A DNA stretch of 64,000 bases from Rikenellaceae bacterium (GTDB lineage Bacteria > Bacteroidota > Bacteroidia > Bacteroidales > Rikenellaceae), in assembly GCA_015060115.1 (NCBI GenBank), contig SUZB01000002.1, positions 62,001 to 126,000 of the forward strand. Reading direction: 5' to 3'. The notes beneath the pieces were generated by a model. The model was not told the DNA's origin and did no database searches. It saw only the letters and a program-made list of their open reading frames with translations. Below, one piece after another: positions 36,034 through 48,113 of the stretch. Position numbers and translations under genes: made by a program. Within the stretch, counting starts at the first letter, position 1. Each line of letters opens with the position of its first letter.

Positions 36034-37050
36034 ATGAAAATCAAAGTATTGACATCGCTACTTGCGACTGTTGCGTTCTTAGCCGTTGGTTGCCACACCG
36101 AGCCAACACCCGACACCCCCGATAAACCTACGCCTACCGATGGCGTAGTGTTCACGGCCAACTACTTCGACTGCGAATACTATGGCGACTACTACACACC
36201 AGGCGTCGGCAACTACTATATCCACCTCTCGGATAACGGCTTTACGGAGAGTGGCTATGCACTCCCCAACTCGACATACTATCGCCTCGACCTCTACTCC
36301 GACCTCTACGATGATGCCGAAGGTGGGGCACTCCATCTTCCCGTTGGCACCTACACGCTCGACACGGAGGATACTCTTGCCCACGGCACATTCTCTGTTG
36401 CGTGGTCGAAGTATCTGCGTTCGGATGCCGAGGGCGAGTTTTGCGAGGAGCTTAGCTTCGAGGCTGGCGAGCTCAGAGTTACCGAGAGTGGCGCTCAGCT
36501 CAAAGTCTCTATCGCAGGCAAGGAGCATATCGTAACCTACGAGGGTGAAATGGTCGTTACGGACAAGCGCATCGACGATGGCGACAACGACGACCGCCCC
36601 GAGGGTATCCTCTCGACACTCACCGAAGATAAGGCCACACAGCTTGACAACCACGAGATGGTCTATGTAAACTATGGCGACTACTACTCTACGGGGCTTA
36701 ACAACTGGACATTTGCCCTCTGGCCCTTGGAGCGCATAGGCGACCATATACAGTTCGACATCTTAAGCGAGAGTGGCGAGAGCATCTTTGGCAGCTACAC
36801 CATCGGCGATGAGGCGACCCCCTTTAGCTTCCTGCGTGGCACTATCGAGGGCGATGACGAGATGGGATATATGGCAGGCTCGTGGTACTATACCGATGAT
36901 GGCTACTCGATGGCACCATTTGTCGATGGCGTGCTGACAATCAGCGATAAGGGCAATGGAGAGGCCAAGATAGAGTTCGACACCAAGGACGATGCCGGCA
37001 ACCGAGTTACGGGTAGCTGGCAGGGCGTTATGCAGGAAATGCAACAATAA
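36034..37050 (+). CDS. Lipoprotein made of one A and one B domain
   Basis: This 338-residue lipoprotein (lipobox FLAVGCHTEP) is the minimal form of the local paralogue family. A short Pro/Asp-rich linker leads to domain A (about 30-175). Domain A has YYGDYYTPGVGNYYIHLSD, YYRLDLYSDLY, LPVGTYTLD and closing HIVTYEGEM. Domain B (about 185-335) opens LSTLTEDK, with NYGDYYSTGLNNWTF, GSWYYTDD and closing VTGSWQGV. It has no BACON domain. Neither domain is recognised. Both look all-beta and rich in Tyr/Asp, and a surface ligand-binding role is inferred. No promoter-distal partner is apparent before the next lipoprotein gene, which has its own promoter. Confidence 0.7.
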   Translation: MKIKVLTSLLATVAFLAVGCHTEPTPDTPDKPTPTDGVVFTANYFDCEYYGDYYTPGVGNYYIHLSDNGFTESGYALPNSTYYRLDLYSDLYDDAEGGALHLPVGTYTLDTEDTLAHGTFSVAWSKYLRSDAEGEFCEELSFEAGELRVTESGAQLKVSIAGKEHIVTYEGEMVVTDKRIDDGDNDDRPEGILSTLTEDKATQLDNHEMVYVNYGDYYSTGLNNWTFALWPLERIGDHIQFDILSESGESIFGSYTIGDEATPFSFLRGTIEGDDEMGYMAGSWYYTDDGYSMAPFVDGVLTISDKGNGEAKIEFDTKDDAGNRVTGSWQGVMQEMQQ

Positions 37051-37072
37051 TGGAATAAAAATCGCCATATTG

Positions 37073-37103
37073 TTTGATTATTAAATTTTTATTCGTAATT
37101 TTG
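37073..37103 (+). promoter_or_regulatory. Promoter of the BACON-A-A-B lipoprotein gene
   Basis: TTTG (37073-37076), a 19-bp spacer and TAATTTTG (37096-37103) match the consensus. Confidence 0.75.
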
Positions 37104-37144
37104 CTTAGAAGATAAAACAAAACATTAACCAAATATCAGTAATT

Positions 37145-39025
37145 ATGAAAAGATTATTTTACCTATTGCTCGCATTACCTTTGGTATTTGCAGCTTGTGA
37201 GAACCCCGAGGAGCCAAAGCCCCAGGTTGAGAAGGAGGCCGTTTTGACTCTTACATCTGATGCTGAGATGAACTTCGAGGCTGAGGGTGGCGAGGGTGTC
37301 ATTACCTACACCGCTGAGTGGAATGATGTTACTCGCAATTCTCCCGTTCCCGCCCCTGAGGTTGAGGCTACCTGCGAGGCTCAGTGGGTTGAGGACCTCA
37401 CCGTTGCCGAGAATATCACCTTCACCGTTTTGGCTAACGAGGCTGACGCACGCTCTACCAAGGTTGTTGTAACATACGGCGACAAGTCATTCGAAGTTGC
37501 TGTTAAGCAGGCCGCTAAGCAGAACGAACAGCCAGAGCCTCCCACTGGCGTTAATATCGAGGCTAAGCACTTGTATGGCGACTACTATGGCGATGAGTAC
37601 TCTCCCGGTGTTGGCAACTACTATATGGCGCTGTCGGACCTCGGCATCTCTGAGGATGGCTATGCCTACCCCGGTGGCTCATACTACTATGTAGACCTCT
37701 ATGGCCCATTGTTCGATGGCGAGGGCGATATCACACTCCCCGTTGGTACCTACACCTTTGATGAAAGCGACTCTTGCTCGGAGTGGACTATTGGCGCTTC
37801 ATATTCGGTATATATGGCGTGGGATGAGAATGGCAATAGCTTGGCTGGCGAGGACGGTTTGCGCTTCACCGCAGCAACATTGGTTGTTACCGAGAGTGGC
37901 GTTACCCTCACCGCTACTATTGATGGCGTTGAGCACACCGTAACCTTCGAGGGCGTTGCCGACATCACCGATGTACGCACCGACACTGGCGAGGTTATTG
38001 AGGTTACTGCAAACTACGCCTATGCAAACTACTACGGTGACCAGTACACCCCCGGCACTGCCGACAACTTCTACTTCTTCTTCTCTGACCTTGGCGTTGA
38101 TGAAAATGGTTGGGAGTTGCCCAATGCTACATACTACCGTTTCGACCTCTACACCGAGATTATCGACACAACTAATGGCATCTACATTCCTGAGGGCACC
38201 TATACATACGACTGGTTCGACTCTATGCAGGTGGGCACATTCTCAGATATCAACTCTGCATACTATGTTATGGATGACTCAGGCTGGGATTATATCGATA
38301 ATAGCAGCCTCAGCGAGGGTACAATCACCTTCACCGAGAGTGGCGTAACAGCCGAGGTACTTGTCAATGGCGCTACACACATCATCACCTACGAGGGCGA
38401 CATCACATTCACCGATGTTAGCTCAAGCGGTGGTGGTGGTGGCGACGGCGAAACGCTCTCGACTCTCACCGAGGATAAGGTCCTTGATATCGAGGGTGCT
38501 ACCGTAATCTTGGAGTACTATGGCGACTACTACTATAATGGCACCGACAACTGGGTTGTTTACCTCTACGAGGATATAGAGAACCTTAATGGCGCATACC
38601 TTATGTTCGAGATTCTCTGCGACCCCGCAGCAGACGATATCGCTGGTACATACGCTGCCGACTCTTGGGGCAACTGCGATACGGCCTACACCTATCTCCC
38701 AGGCTATGTTTCGGGCGATAATATGTGGGGTTCGTGGTATGTTGATATGATTGAGGGTGAGATGAGCGATGTTATTGCACCTATCTTCGATGGTGAGTTC
38801 ACTATCGACATCGATGCTAATGGCGTCTACACCTTCACCTTGGACTGCCTTGACGATGTAGGCTACGCTATCACTGGTAGCATCAAGGCTGAGCAGCCCT
38901 CAGATGCCGCAGCACTCTCTGCAAAGCCTGCGAAGCGTGCTAAGGCCAACAACTTCTCTAAGCGCGTAAATAGCGAGAAGAAGAGTTCTAAGACTGTTAA
39001 GGATATGACTCTTGCAGTTCGCTAA
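37145..39025 (+). CDS. Lipoprotein with BACON and A-A-B domains
   Basis: This 626-residue lipoprotein (lipobox LVFAACENPEEP) has a BACON domain at about 38-125 (MNFEAEGGEGVITY, VAVKQAAKQ). Two tandem A domains follow, at about 138-280 and 282-428 (YYGDEYSPGVGNYYMALSD and YYGDQYTPGTADNFYFFFSD). A Gly-rich linker (SSGGGGGDGE) leads to a B domain (about 435-590, YYGDYYYNGTDNWVVYLYED, GSWYVD). It ends in a basic Lys/Ser/Arg tail of ~40 residues (SKRVNSEKKSSKTVKDM), unlike its paralogues. Two A copies in one chain point to internal duplication. Function is unknown and surface binding is inferred. A strong terminator follows. Confidence 0.75.
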   Translation: MKRLFYLLLALPLVFAACENPEEPKPQVEKEAVLTLTSDAEMNFEAEGGEGVITYTAEWNDVTRNSPVPAPEVEATCEAQWVEDLTVAENITFTVLANEADARSTKVVVTYGDKSFEVAVKQAAKQNEQPEPPTGVNIEAKHLYGDYYGDEYSPGVGNYYMALSDLGISEDGYAYPGGSYYYVDLYGPLFDGEGDITLPVGTYTFDESDSCSEWTIGASYSVYMAWDENGNSLAGEDGLRFTAATLVVTESGVTLTATIDGVEHTVTFEGVADITDVRTDTGEVIEVTANYAYANYYGDQYTPGTADNFYFFFSDLGVDENGWELPNATYYRFDLYTEIIDTTNGIYIPEGTYTYDWFDSMQVGTFSDINSAYYVMDDSGWDYIDNSSLSEGTITFTESGVTAEVLVNGATHIITYEGDITFTDVSSSGGGGGDGETLSTLTEDKVLDIEGATVILEYYGDYYYNGTDNWVVYLYEDIENLNGAYLMFEILCDPAADDIAGTYAADSWGNCDTAYTYLPGYVSGDNMWGSWYVDMIEGEMSDVIAPIFDGEFTIDIDANGVYTFTLDCLDDVGYAITGSIKAEQPSDAAALSAKPAKRAKANNFSKRVNSEKKSSKTVKDMTLAVR

Positions 39026-39046
39026 TCAAGGGTTAATTTAGCCAAA

Positions 39047-39086
39047 AGAGCCCGCCTGACAAGATGTTAGGCAGGCTCTTTTTTTT
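39047..39086 (+). terminator. Terminator after the BACON-A-A-B lipoprotein
   Basis: The stem AGAGCCcGCCT pairs with AGGCaGGCTCT and is followed by eight T. Confidence 0.9.
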
Positions 39087-39417
39087 AGTTGTTAGTTTTT
39101 AGTTGTTAGAGGGCAGGCGTTCCGCCTGCGGGCTAACGCCCCAAGGGGCAAAAGGGGTCTAAGGGGCAGAAGGGGTGGTAAGGTTAGCACAAACATTGAT
39201 AGTCTTACCCACCTTGAGGTTAGCAACCACGCTCTATCTCCCCTTGTGACGAAAGAGACGAGAGAGACGAGAGAGACAACAACGAAGTCGGGTATCACCT
39301 TTCTTTGTTATCTCTGTTGTCTCTGTTGTCTCTGCTGTCCCTCAGACCCCTTGGGCATTTATGCCCGCGCTCGGAACGAGCGCAACTCTAACAACTAAAA
39401 ACTAATAACTAACAACT
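39085..39417. repeat. Composite modular element (two elements fused)
   Basis: Heptamers are followed by a GGCGTTCCGCCTGC-type hairpin and AAGGGGCAA/AAGGGGTCT nonamers. Then comes the long core shared with 31.4 and 47.8 kb. Without a closing heptamer array, GAGAGAGAC-type nonamers follow, with a second core (minus-strand sense GTGATACCCGACTTCGT). TGTCTCTGT units, a GCGCTCGGAACGAGCGC hairpin and four heptamers (ending 39417) complete it. One element appears to have gone into, or recombined with, another. Confidence 0.8.
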
Positions 39418-39490
39418 TCTCTATAACCTCCGCTTATACCTCTATAAAAAAATATTTCTACACATTTTCTTGGTTGTTACGAAAAATTAT

Positions 39491-39498
39491 TACCTTTG
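39491..39498 (+). promoter_or_regulatory. -7 box of metK
   Basis: TACCTTTG lies 123 bp before the metK ATG. A weak TTGG stands 17 bp upstream. The long leader between contains no SAM-riboswitch fold that I could recognise. Confidence 0.55.
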
Positions 39499-39621
39499 CG
39501 CTCGGAAAAATCACTGTGGAAGGATTTGGACTTATTGCAACCACAATAAAAAACTGCTAAAAGGCATATTTTATACGCAATTCCCCTTCCATACTTTTTT
39601 AACTTAAAAATTATTTAAAGT

Positions 39622-40914
39622 ATGGCTTTTTTATTTACATCAGAGTCGGTATCGGAGGGTCACCCCGATAAAGTAGCCGACCAGATTTCAGATGCTATTC
39701 TCGACGAGTTCCTTCGCCACGACCTCAACTCAAAGGTTGCGTGCGAGACTCTATGTACCACAGGCTTAACTGTCGTTTCGGGCGAGGTACGCTCGGAGGG
39801 TTATGTTGATATTCAGGGCGTTGCACGCCGTGTCATCGACCGCATCGGCTACAACCGCAGCGAGTATCAGTTCGATGCCGCTTCGTGTGGCGTGTTGTCG
39901 GCAATCCACGAGCAGTCGGCAGACATCAATCAGGGCGTTGACCGCAAAGATGGCGAGGAGCAGGGTGCTGGCGACCAGGGTATTATGTTTGGCTATGCTG
40001 TGGAGGAGACACGCGAGCTTATGCCCGCAACGCTCATCCTCTCGCATGTTATCCTCAAGGAGTTGGCAGATATTCGCCGTGGTGGCGAGCTTATGACCTA
40101 CCTCCGCCCCGATGCCAAGAGTCAGGTAACCATCGAGTATGATGACGATCGCCGACCCAAGCGTGTGCATACCATCGTGGTATCGACACAGCACGACGAG
40201 TTTATCCTCCCCACCCGCACCCGTTCAGAGAAGGAGGCAGAGCGTGAGATGCAGCGCATCATCGCTGACGATGTCCGCAACATCCTTATCCCCCGTGTCA
40301 AGGCTCGCTTGGAGCGTGCCGGCGACAAGGTATCGGAGCTTATTGGCGATGACTACATCCTCCATGTAAACCCCACCGGCAAGTTCGTTATCGGTGGCCC
40401 TCACGGCGATACAGGTCTTACCGGCCGTAAGATTATCGTAGATACCTACGGTGGCCGTGGCGCACACGGTGGCGGCGCCTTCTCAGGCAAGGACTCATCG
40501 AAGGTAGACCGCTCGGCAGCCTACGCAGCACGCCATATCGCAAAGAATATGGTTGCAGCAGGCATCGCACGCGAGGTATTGGTGCAGGTGAGCTACGCTA
40601 TCGGCATCGCACAGCCCCTCTCGGTATATGTCGACACCTACGGCACTGCCAATGTCAAGATGACCGATGGCGAGATTGCCGAGAAGATTGCCACTATGTT
40701 CGACCTTCGCCCTGCGGCAATCGTGGAGCGCTTTGGCCTTAAGTACCCCATCTTCGAGGCTACCGCATCGTATGGCCACTTTGGTCGTCGCCCCTACACC
40801 GAGCTTGTACGCTTCGTAGGCGAGAAGGGCAAGGAGTTTGCCAAGGAGGTAGAGTTCTTCTCGTGGGAGAAGGTTGACGAAGTAGACCGCCTAAAGCAGG
40901 AATTTGGGCTATAA
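39622..40914 (+). CDS. metK: S-adenosylmethionine synthetase
   Basis: This 430-residue enzyme makes SAM from methionine and ATP. It has [20 protein letters not shown] at the N-terminus, [12 protein letters not shown] (methionine loop) and the P-loop-like [19 protein letters not shown]. The ~430-residue length and an insert around residues 170-230 fit the Bacteroidota form. It is essential and sits alone with its own promoter. A four-unit heptamer array begins 2 bp after the stop codon. Confidence 0.97.
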   Translation: MAFLFTSESVSEGHPDKVADQISDAILDEFLRHDLNSKVACETLCTTGLTVVSGEVRSEGYVDIQGVARRVIDRIGYNRSEYQFDAASCGVLSAIHEQSADINQGVDRKDGEEQGAGDQGIMFGYAVEETRELMPATLILSHVILKELADIRRGGELMTYLRPDAKSQVTIEYDDDRRPKRVHTIVVSTQHDEFILPTRTRSEKEAEREMQRIIADDVRNILIPRVKARLERAGDKVSELIGDDYILHVNPTGKFVIGGPHGDTGLTGRKIIVDTYGGRGAHGGGAFSGKDSSKVDRSAAYAARHIAKNMVAAGIAREVLVQVSYAIGIAQPLSVYVDTYGTANVKMTDGEIAEKIATMFDLRPAAIVERFGLKYPIFEATASYGHFGRRPYTELVRFVGEKGKEFAKEVEFFSWEKVDEVDRLKQEFGL

Positions 40915-40916
40915 GA

Positions 40917-40944
40917 GTTGTTAGTTATTAGTTGTTAGTTGTTA
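40917..40944. repeat. Heptamer array after metK (4 units)
   Basis: Four uninterrupted units, GTTGTTA with one GTTATTA, begin two bases after the stop codon. There are no nonamers or core, so it is a solo array. Confidence 0.85.
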
Positions 40945-40982
40945 GATAGCACTAATATCTACAAAAAATCTTAACCACACAA

Positions 40983-41024
40983 AAGGCTCTGCATCAAGCT
41001 ATTAGGTGCAGAGCCTTGATTTTT
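40983..41024 (+). terminator. Terminator after metK
   Basis: The stem AAGGCTCTGCA pairs with TGCAGAGCCTT, followed by GATTTTTAG. Confidence 0.85.
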
Positions 41025-41047
41025 AGTAAAACTTTTTTCGAAAAAAG

Positions 41048-41078
41048 TTTGCAGATTAGAAAATAGTTACTACATTTG
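41048..41078 (+). promoter_or_regulatory. Promoter of tRNA-Leu
   Basis: TTTG (41048-41051), a 19-bp spacer and TACATTTG (41071-41078) end 17 bp before the tRNA. Confidence 0.8.
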
Positions 41079-41095
41079 CACACCCAAACCACAAA

Positions 41096-41180
41096 GCCCA
41101 GGTGGTGAAATTGGTAGACACGCTACTTTGAGGGGGTAGTGAGCATTAGCTCGTGCAAGTTCGAGTCTTGTCCTGGGCAC
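41096..41180 (+). tRNA. tRNA-Leu (anticodon GAG)
   Basis: The acceptor stem GCCCAGG pairs with CCTGGGC plus discriminator A. The anticodon stem CTACT/GGTAG encloses loop TTGAGGG with anticodon GAG. A long variable arm (TGAGCATTAGCTCG) marks a class II tRNA. TTCGAGT forms the T loop. CCA is not encoded. It should read CUC and CUU. Confidence 0.93.
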
Positions 41181-41186
41181 GAGAGA

Positions 41187-41215
41187 CGGAAGGTGAAAGC
41201 CTTCCGTTTTTTTTG
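41187..41215 (+). terminator. Terminator of tRNA-Leu
   Basis: The stem ACGGAAGG pairs with CCTTCCGT and is followed by seven further T. Confidence 0.9.
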
Positions 41216-41235
41216 TTTGTGGGCGGAGGTTGCGC

Positions 41236-41374
41236 TTAAAGACCATAGGACCTTAGGACCTTAAGACCTTACGAGGTCGGGTATCACATTTTTTTCTTAC
41301 TGGTCTTATCGTCTTACTTGTCTTACTGGTCCTAAAACCCTCTAACAACTAATAACTAAAAACTAACAACTAAC
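41236..41374. repeat. Complete modular nonamer element between tRNA-Leu and the nitroreductase gene
   Basis: Left nonamers of the AGGACCTTA/AGACCTTAC type lead to the core (minus-strand sense GTGATACCCGACCTCGTA). Right-arm units TTATCGTCT/TACTTGTCT and TACTGGTCC follow, then four heptamers (41343-41370). The left heptamers are missing. Confidence 0.85.
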
Positions 41375-41411
41375 CTCTCTCTCCTCTCTTTTATCTTTCA
41401 TCTTTTTTCCG

Positions 41412-41419
41412 TATCTTTG
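41412..41419 (+). promoter_or_regulatory. -7 box of the nitroreductase/beta-galactosidase pair
   Basis: TATCTTTG lies 24 bp before the nitroreductase ATG. The -33 region is only T-rich. Confidence 0.5.
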
Positions 41420-41443
41420 TACCAAAGATAAAAAAAGCGCACT

Positions 41444-45222
<3,779 letters not shown>

Positions 45223-45230
45223 CCGAAAAA

Positions 45231-45272
45231 CGAAAAAAGAGGACTAACCCATTGCGATTAGTCCTCTTTTCG
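45231..45272. terminator. Bidirectional terminator between convergent genes
   Basis: The stem AGAGGACTAA pairs with TTAGTCCTCT, flanked by A-runs on the left and TTTT on the right. It can serve both the beta-galactosidase and the opposing nitronate monooxygenase gene. Confidence 0.88.
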
Positions 45273-45286
45273 TTCTGAGCGAAAGC

Positions 45287-46375
45287 CTACAGCTTCGACT
45301 TTATTTTCTCCATAAAGGCGTCGTACTCGGCTGAGAGTGATGACATTAGGCTCTTTACGGTGATAATCTTTTCGGCACGCCAGGCATTCGCTCCTGCAAA
45401 GGCGTAACCGTGATCGAGGCGGCCCTTGAAGGCGTTGAAGAGGGCGAGCATAATGCAGTAGGGGCTATGCACCACATCGCAGGTCTTGATGCAGTTAAAG
45501 GCGCACTGCTTGGGCTTCGTTATGCCCTCTTTGACGGCATCGAGGAACGAGCTACGCACAGCACGGCCTGGCATACCAACAGGGCTTTGAATGATTTGGA
45601 TATCGCCCTCCGAGGCGTTGAGATATGCCTCCTTGAAGCGAATATCGGCATCGCACTCCTCGGTGGTAACGAAGCGTGTACCCATCTGCACGCCCGAAGC
45701 ACCTAACGACATTGCATTGAATATATCCTCGCCAGTGTAGATGCCTCCCGCGGCGATTACGGGAATGGTGCAGCCGTGCTCCTCAGCGAAACGGTTAACA
45801 ACTGCAACAACCTCGGGCAGAGTCTTGCCAAGGCTAAACTCCTCGGAGAAGATTTGGTCGCCCTTGTAGCCGAGGTGGCCACCAGCCTTGGGGCCCTCAA
45901 CGACAATGGCATCGGGTGTATAGCGGTACTCCGCCCACCACTTCTCGCATAGGAGCTTTGCCGCGCGTGCCGATGACACGATAGGTGCCAACTTGGTCTT
46001 TGCACCCTCGGTGAGGAATGAGGGGAGGTTGAGTGGCAGACCAGCACCCGAGAAGATGATGTCGGCACCCTCCTTTACGGCGGTGCGCACCATATCCGCA
46101 AAGTTGGTCATCGCCACCATGACATTCACGCCGATGATACCCTCGGTCTTCTGTCGTGCCTTGCGCAACTCCTCCTTAAGGCCCTCGATGGCTGCCTCAG
46201 CCACACTCTTTGCCTTCTCCTTATAAATCAAGCCAAGACCGGCTGACGATATTACGCCGACACCACCCTCGTTCGCTACGGCCGAGGCAAGGCCCGAGAG
46301 CGAGATGCCGACACCCATACCACCCTGCACGATGGGAAGGCGGGCGGTAAGGTCTCCAATTTTCAGTGATTTCAT
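45287..46375 (-). CDS. Nitronate monooxygenase / FabK-like flavoenzyme
   Basis: This 362-residue FMN TIM-barrel protein has PIVQGGMGVGIS at the N-terminus, DAIVVEGPKAGGHLG, IPVIAAGGIYTG and GASGVQMGTRFVTTEE. These fit the 2-nitropropane dioxygenase/enoyl-ACP reductase II family. A Cys-bearing segment near the C-terminus (QCAFNCIKTCDVVHSPYC) is not in classical FabK and favours the NMO-like subgroup. Substrate is uncertain. A minus-strand TATCTTTG box lies about 40 bp upstream (46415-46422). Confidence 0.82.
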   Translation of the reverse strand: MKSLKIGDLTARLPIVQGGMGVGISLSGLASAVANEGGVGVISSAGLGLIYKEKAKSVAEAAIEGLKEELRKARQKTEGIIGVNVMVAMTNFADMVRTAVKEGADIIFSGAGLPLNLPSFLTEGAKTKLAPIVSSARAAKLLCEKWWAEYRYTPDAIVVEGPKAGGHLGYKGDQIFSEEFSLGKTLPEVVAVVNRFAEEHGCTIPVIAAGGIYTGEDIFNAMSLGASGVQMGTRFVTTEECDADIRFKEAYLNASEGDIQIIQSPVGMPGRAVRSSFLDAVKEGITKPKQCAFNCIKTCDVVHSPYCIMLALFNAFKGRLDHGYAFAGANAWRAEKIITVKSLMSSLSAEYDAFMEKIKSKL

Positions 46376-46414
46376 TGCTTTTCTTCTTTATTAAATTTGT
46401 ATAAAAAGAGGTGG

Positions 46415-46447
46415 CAAAGATAAATATAAAAACGAAAAAAACACCAA
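46415..46447 (-). promoter_or_regulatory. Promoter of the nitronate monooxygenase-like gene
   Basis: TATCTTTG (46422-46415) with TTGG (46447-46444) 21 bp upstream. It overlaps the queA terminator stem. Confidence 0.5.
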
Positions 46448-46468
46448 CAAAATAGGATTTTGTTGATG
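46442..46468 (-). terminator. Terminator of queA
   Basis: On the minus strand the stem CAACAAAAT pairs with ATTTTGTTG and runs into GTGTTTTTTTCG. Confidence 0.8.
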
Positions 46469-46520
46469 CCTTTCTCAATTTTATAGAAAACCTATGTTCC
46501 GAAATAGAACAATATCGCTT

Positions 46521-47735
46521 CTATCTTGCCACCTTTAGCAATGAGGAGTCGCCATAGCTCAAAAATCTAAAATCGTGAGCCAAGGCGTAGTCATAAATTC
46601 GATGCCAGTCATCACCCACATAGGCGCCTACAAGCAGTAGAAGCGTAGATTTTGGCTGGTGGAAGTTGGTGATTATGTAGCGCACCACACGGAAGCGATA
46701 GCCCAGAGGGGTAATCATAATCTGCGTTGCCGCTTTTAGCTGCTCGACCCCATTTTTGCGCATATACTCCGCAATGGTCTGCAACACCTCGCGACCGCTA
46801 AACTCCTGAGGGATATCGTACAACTCCCACTGCCCTACCACACGCTCGGTAGCGGGCGAGCCCTCACAGCGAATACGCCAAGCGAGTGCCGTAAGCGACT
46901 CCAAGGTGCGCACCGAGGTTGTGCCTACGGCAACGATATTATCGGCACGCTGAAGCAGGTTCTCGATGGTCGGAAGCGTTACCGAGAAGTGCTCGGTGTG
47001 CATCGGATGTTCGGCAGCATTCTCATCTTTAACGGGGAGGAATGTTCCTGCACCGACATGGAGTGTAACACCCTCAAAGACAAAGCCTTTGGCACGCATA
47101 TCCTCCATCAACTCTTCGGTGAAGTGCAGACCTGCCGTAGGGGCGGCAACAGAGCCCTCGTAGCGGGCATAGACAGTCTGATAGCGGGTGTTGTCTATCT
47201 CCTCGCTCTTGCGGTTGAGATATGGCGGAATGGGGATACGGCCAAGCTCCTCCAACAGCTCACCAAAGGTGCAGTCTGCCGTCCAGCGCAGGCGCACGAT
47301 ATGCTCCCTTGTGCCACGCTCGATAATCTCGGCACGCAGGGTGTGGCTCTCGCCACGATAGCTAAAGTCTATGCCCACCTCGCCCTCTTTCCACTTCTTG
47401 AGGTTGCCCACGATACAGCTCCACTCGCTCTCGCCACGCTGCTGGAAGGCACGCTCATAGTCGGCAGGGCGGTGAGGCTCAAGGCAGAAGACCTCGATAC
47501 GCGCACCCGATGCCTTGTGCATCACTATGCGCGCGCGCACCACGCGCGTATTATTAAATACGAGCATCGCACCCTCGGGCAGGTAGTCTGCCACCGAGCA
47601 AAAGTGGCTCTCCGAGATTGCGCCATTGTCGTATACTAACAACTTCGACGACGAGCGCTCCGCCAGCGGAAACTTGGCGATACGCTCATCCGGAAGGTTG
47701 TAGTTATAGTCGTTGATATCTATATGTCGTTCCAT
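46521..47735 (-). CDS. queA: tRNA preQ1(34) S-adenosylmethionine ribosyltransferase-isomerase
   Basis: This 404-residue enzyme adds the ribosyl group of SAM to preQ1 in tRNA, forming epoxyqueuosine. Motifs are YNLPDERIAKFPLAERSSSKLL, TAGLHFTEEL, HVGAGTFLPVK and TNFHQPKSTLLLLVGAY. At 404 residues it is longer than the ~350-residue E. coli enzyme, because of an insert in the N-terminal half typical of Bacteroidota. Its promoter sits so close to ATG that the transcript should be leaderless. Confidence 0.95.
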   Translation of the reverse strand: MERHIDINDYNYNLPDERIAKFPLAERSSSKLLVYDNGAISESHFCSVADYLPEGAMLVFNNTRVVRARIVMHKASGARIEVFCLEPHRPADYERAFQQRGESEWSCIVGNLKKWKEGEVGIDFSYRGESHTLRAEIIERGTREHIVRLRWTADCTFGELLEELGRIPIPPYLNRKSEEIDNTRYQTVYARYEGSVAAPTAGLHFTEELMEDMRAKGFVFEGVTLHVGAGTFLPVKDENAAEHPMHTEHFSVTLPTIENLLQRADNIVAVGTTSVRTLESLTALAWRIRCEGSPATERVVGQWELYDIPQEFSGREVLQTIAEYMRKNGVEQLKAATQIMITPLGYRFRVVRYIITNFHQPKSTLLLLVGAYVGDDWHRIYDYALAHDFRFLSYGDSSLLKVAR

Positions 47736-47742
47736 AGTGGCA

Positions 47743-47773
47743 CAAAGGTAGAAAAAAAAGAGGAAAATTCAAA
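47743..47773 (-). promoter_or_regulatory. queA promoter adjacent to the start codon
   Basis: On the minus strand, TTTG (47773-47770), 19 bp and TACCTTTG (47750-47743) give a full consensus. Only 7 bp separate the -7 box from the ATG. Confidence 0.75.
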
Positions 47774-47786
47774 GAAGAGAGAGAGC

Positions 47787-48095
47787 AGGCATTTTGCCTG
47801 CGGGCTAAAGCCCCAAGGGGCAAAAGGGTTCTGAGGGGTAAGAGGGGTGGTGAGATTAGCAAGAGTTGGAGCAGTCTTACCCACCTTGAGGTTAGCAATC
47901 ACGCTCTATCTACCCTTGTGCCACTTGTGCCACTCGTGCCCCTCAGCGTTAGCTGGCGCTCCGACGGAGCGCAGTCGATAGAGAATTTAGAGAATTTAGG
48001 GAATTTAGAGAAGTTAGTGAGGCGCTACCGACATTTATCCCTAAGCTCTCTACATTCCCTAAGCTCATTAAATTCCCTAATAAAACTACTCCCCA
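47787..48095. repeat. Composite modular element upstream of queA
   Basis: A GCAGGCATTTTGCCTGC hairpin is followed by AGGGGCAAA/GAGGGGTAA-type nonamers and the long core shared with 31.4 and 39.2 kb. TTGTGCCAC units and a GCGCTCCGACGGAGCGC hairpin come next. A new nonamer type then appears: AGAATTTAG-like units, a diverged core (GCTACCGACATTTATCC) and TTCCCTAAG units. No heptamers remain at either end. Confidence 0.8.
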
Positions 48096-48113
48096 CCCAG
48101 CACCCCAGCCCCC

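Noticed and set aside
39498..39621. Possible SAM riboswitch in the metK leader
   Set aside because: The leader is long enough, but I could not find the paired helices or conserved loops of SAM-I, SAM-II or SAM/SAH types.
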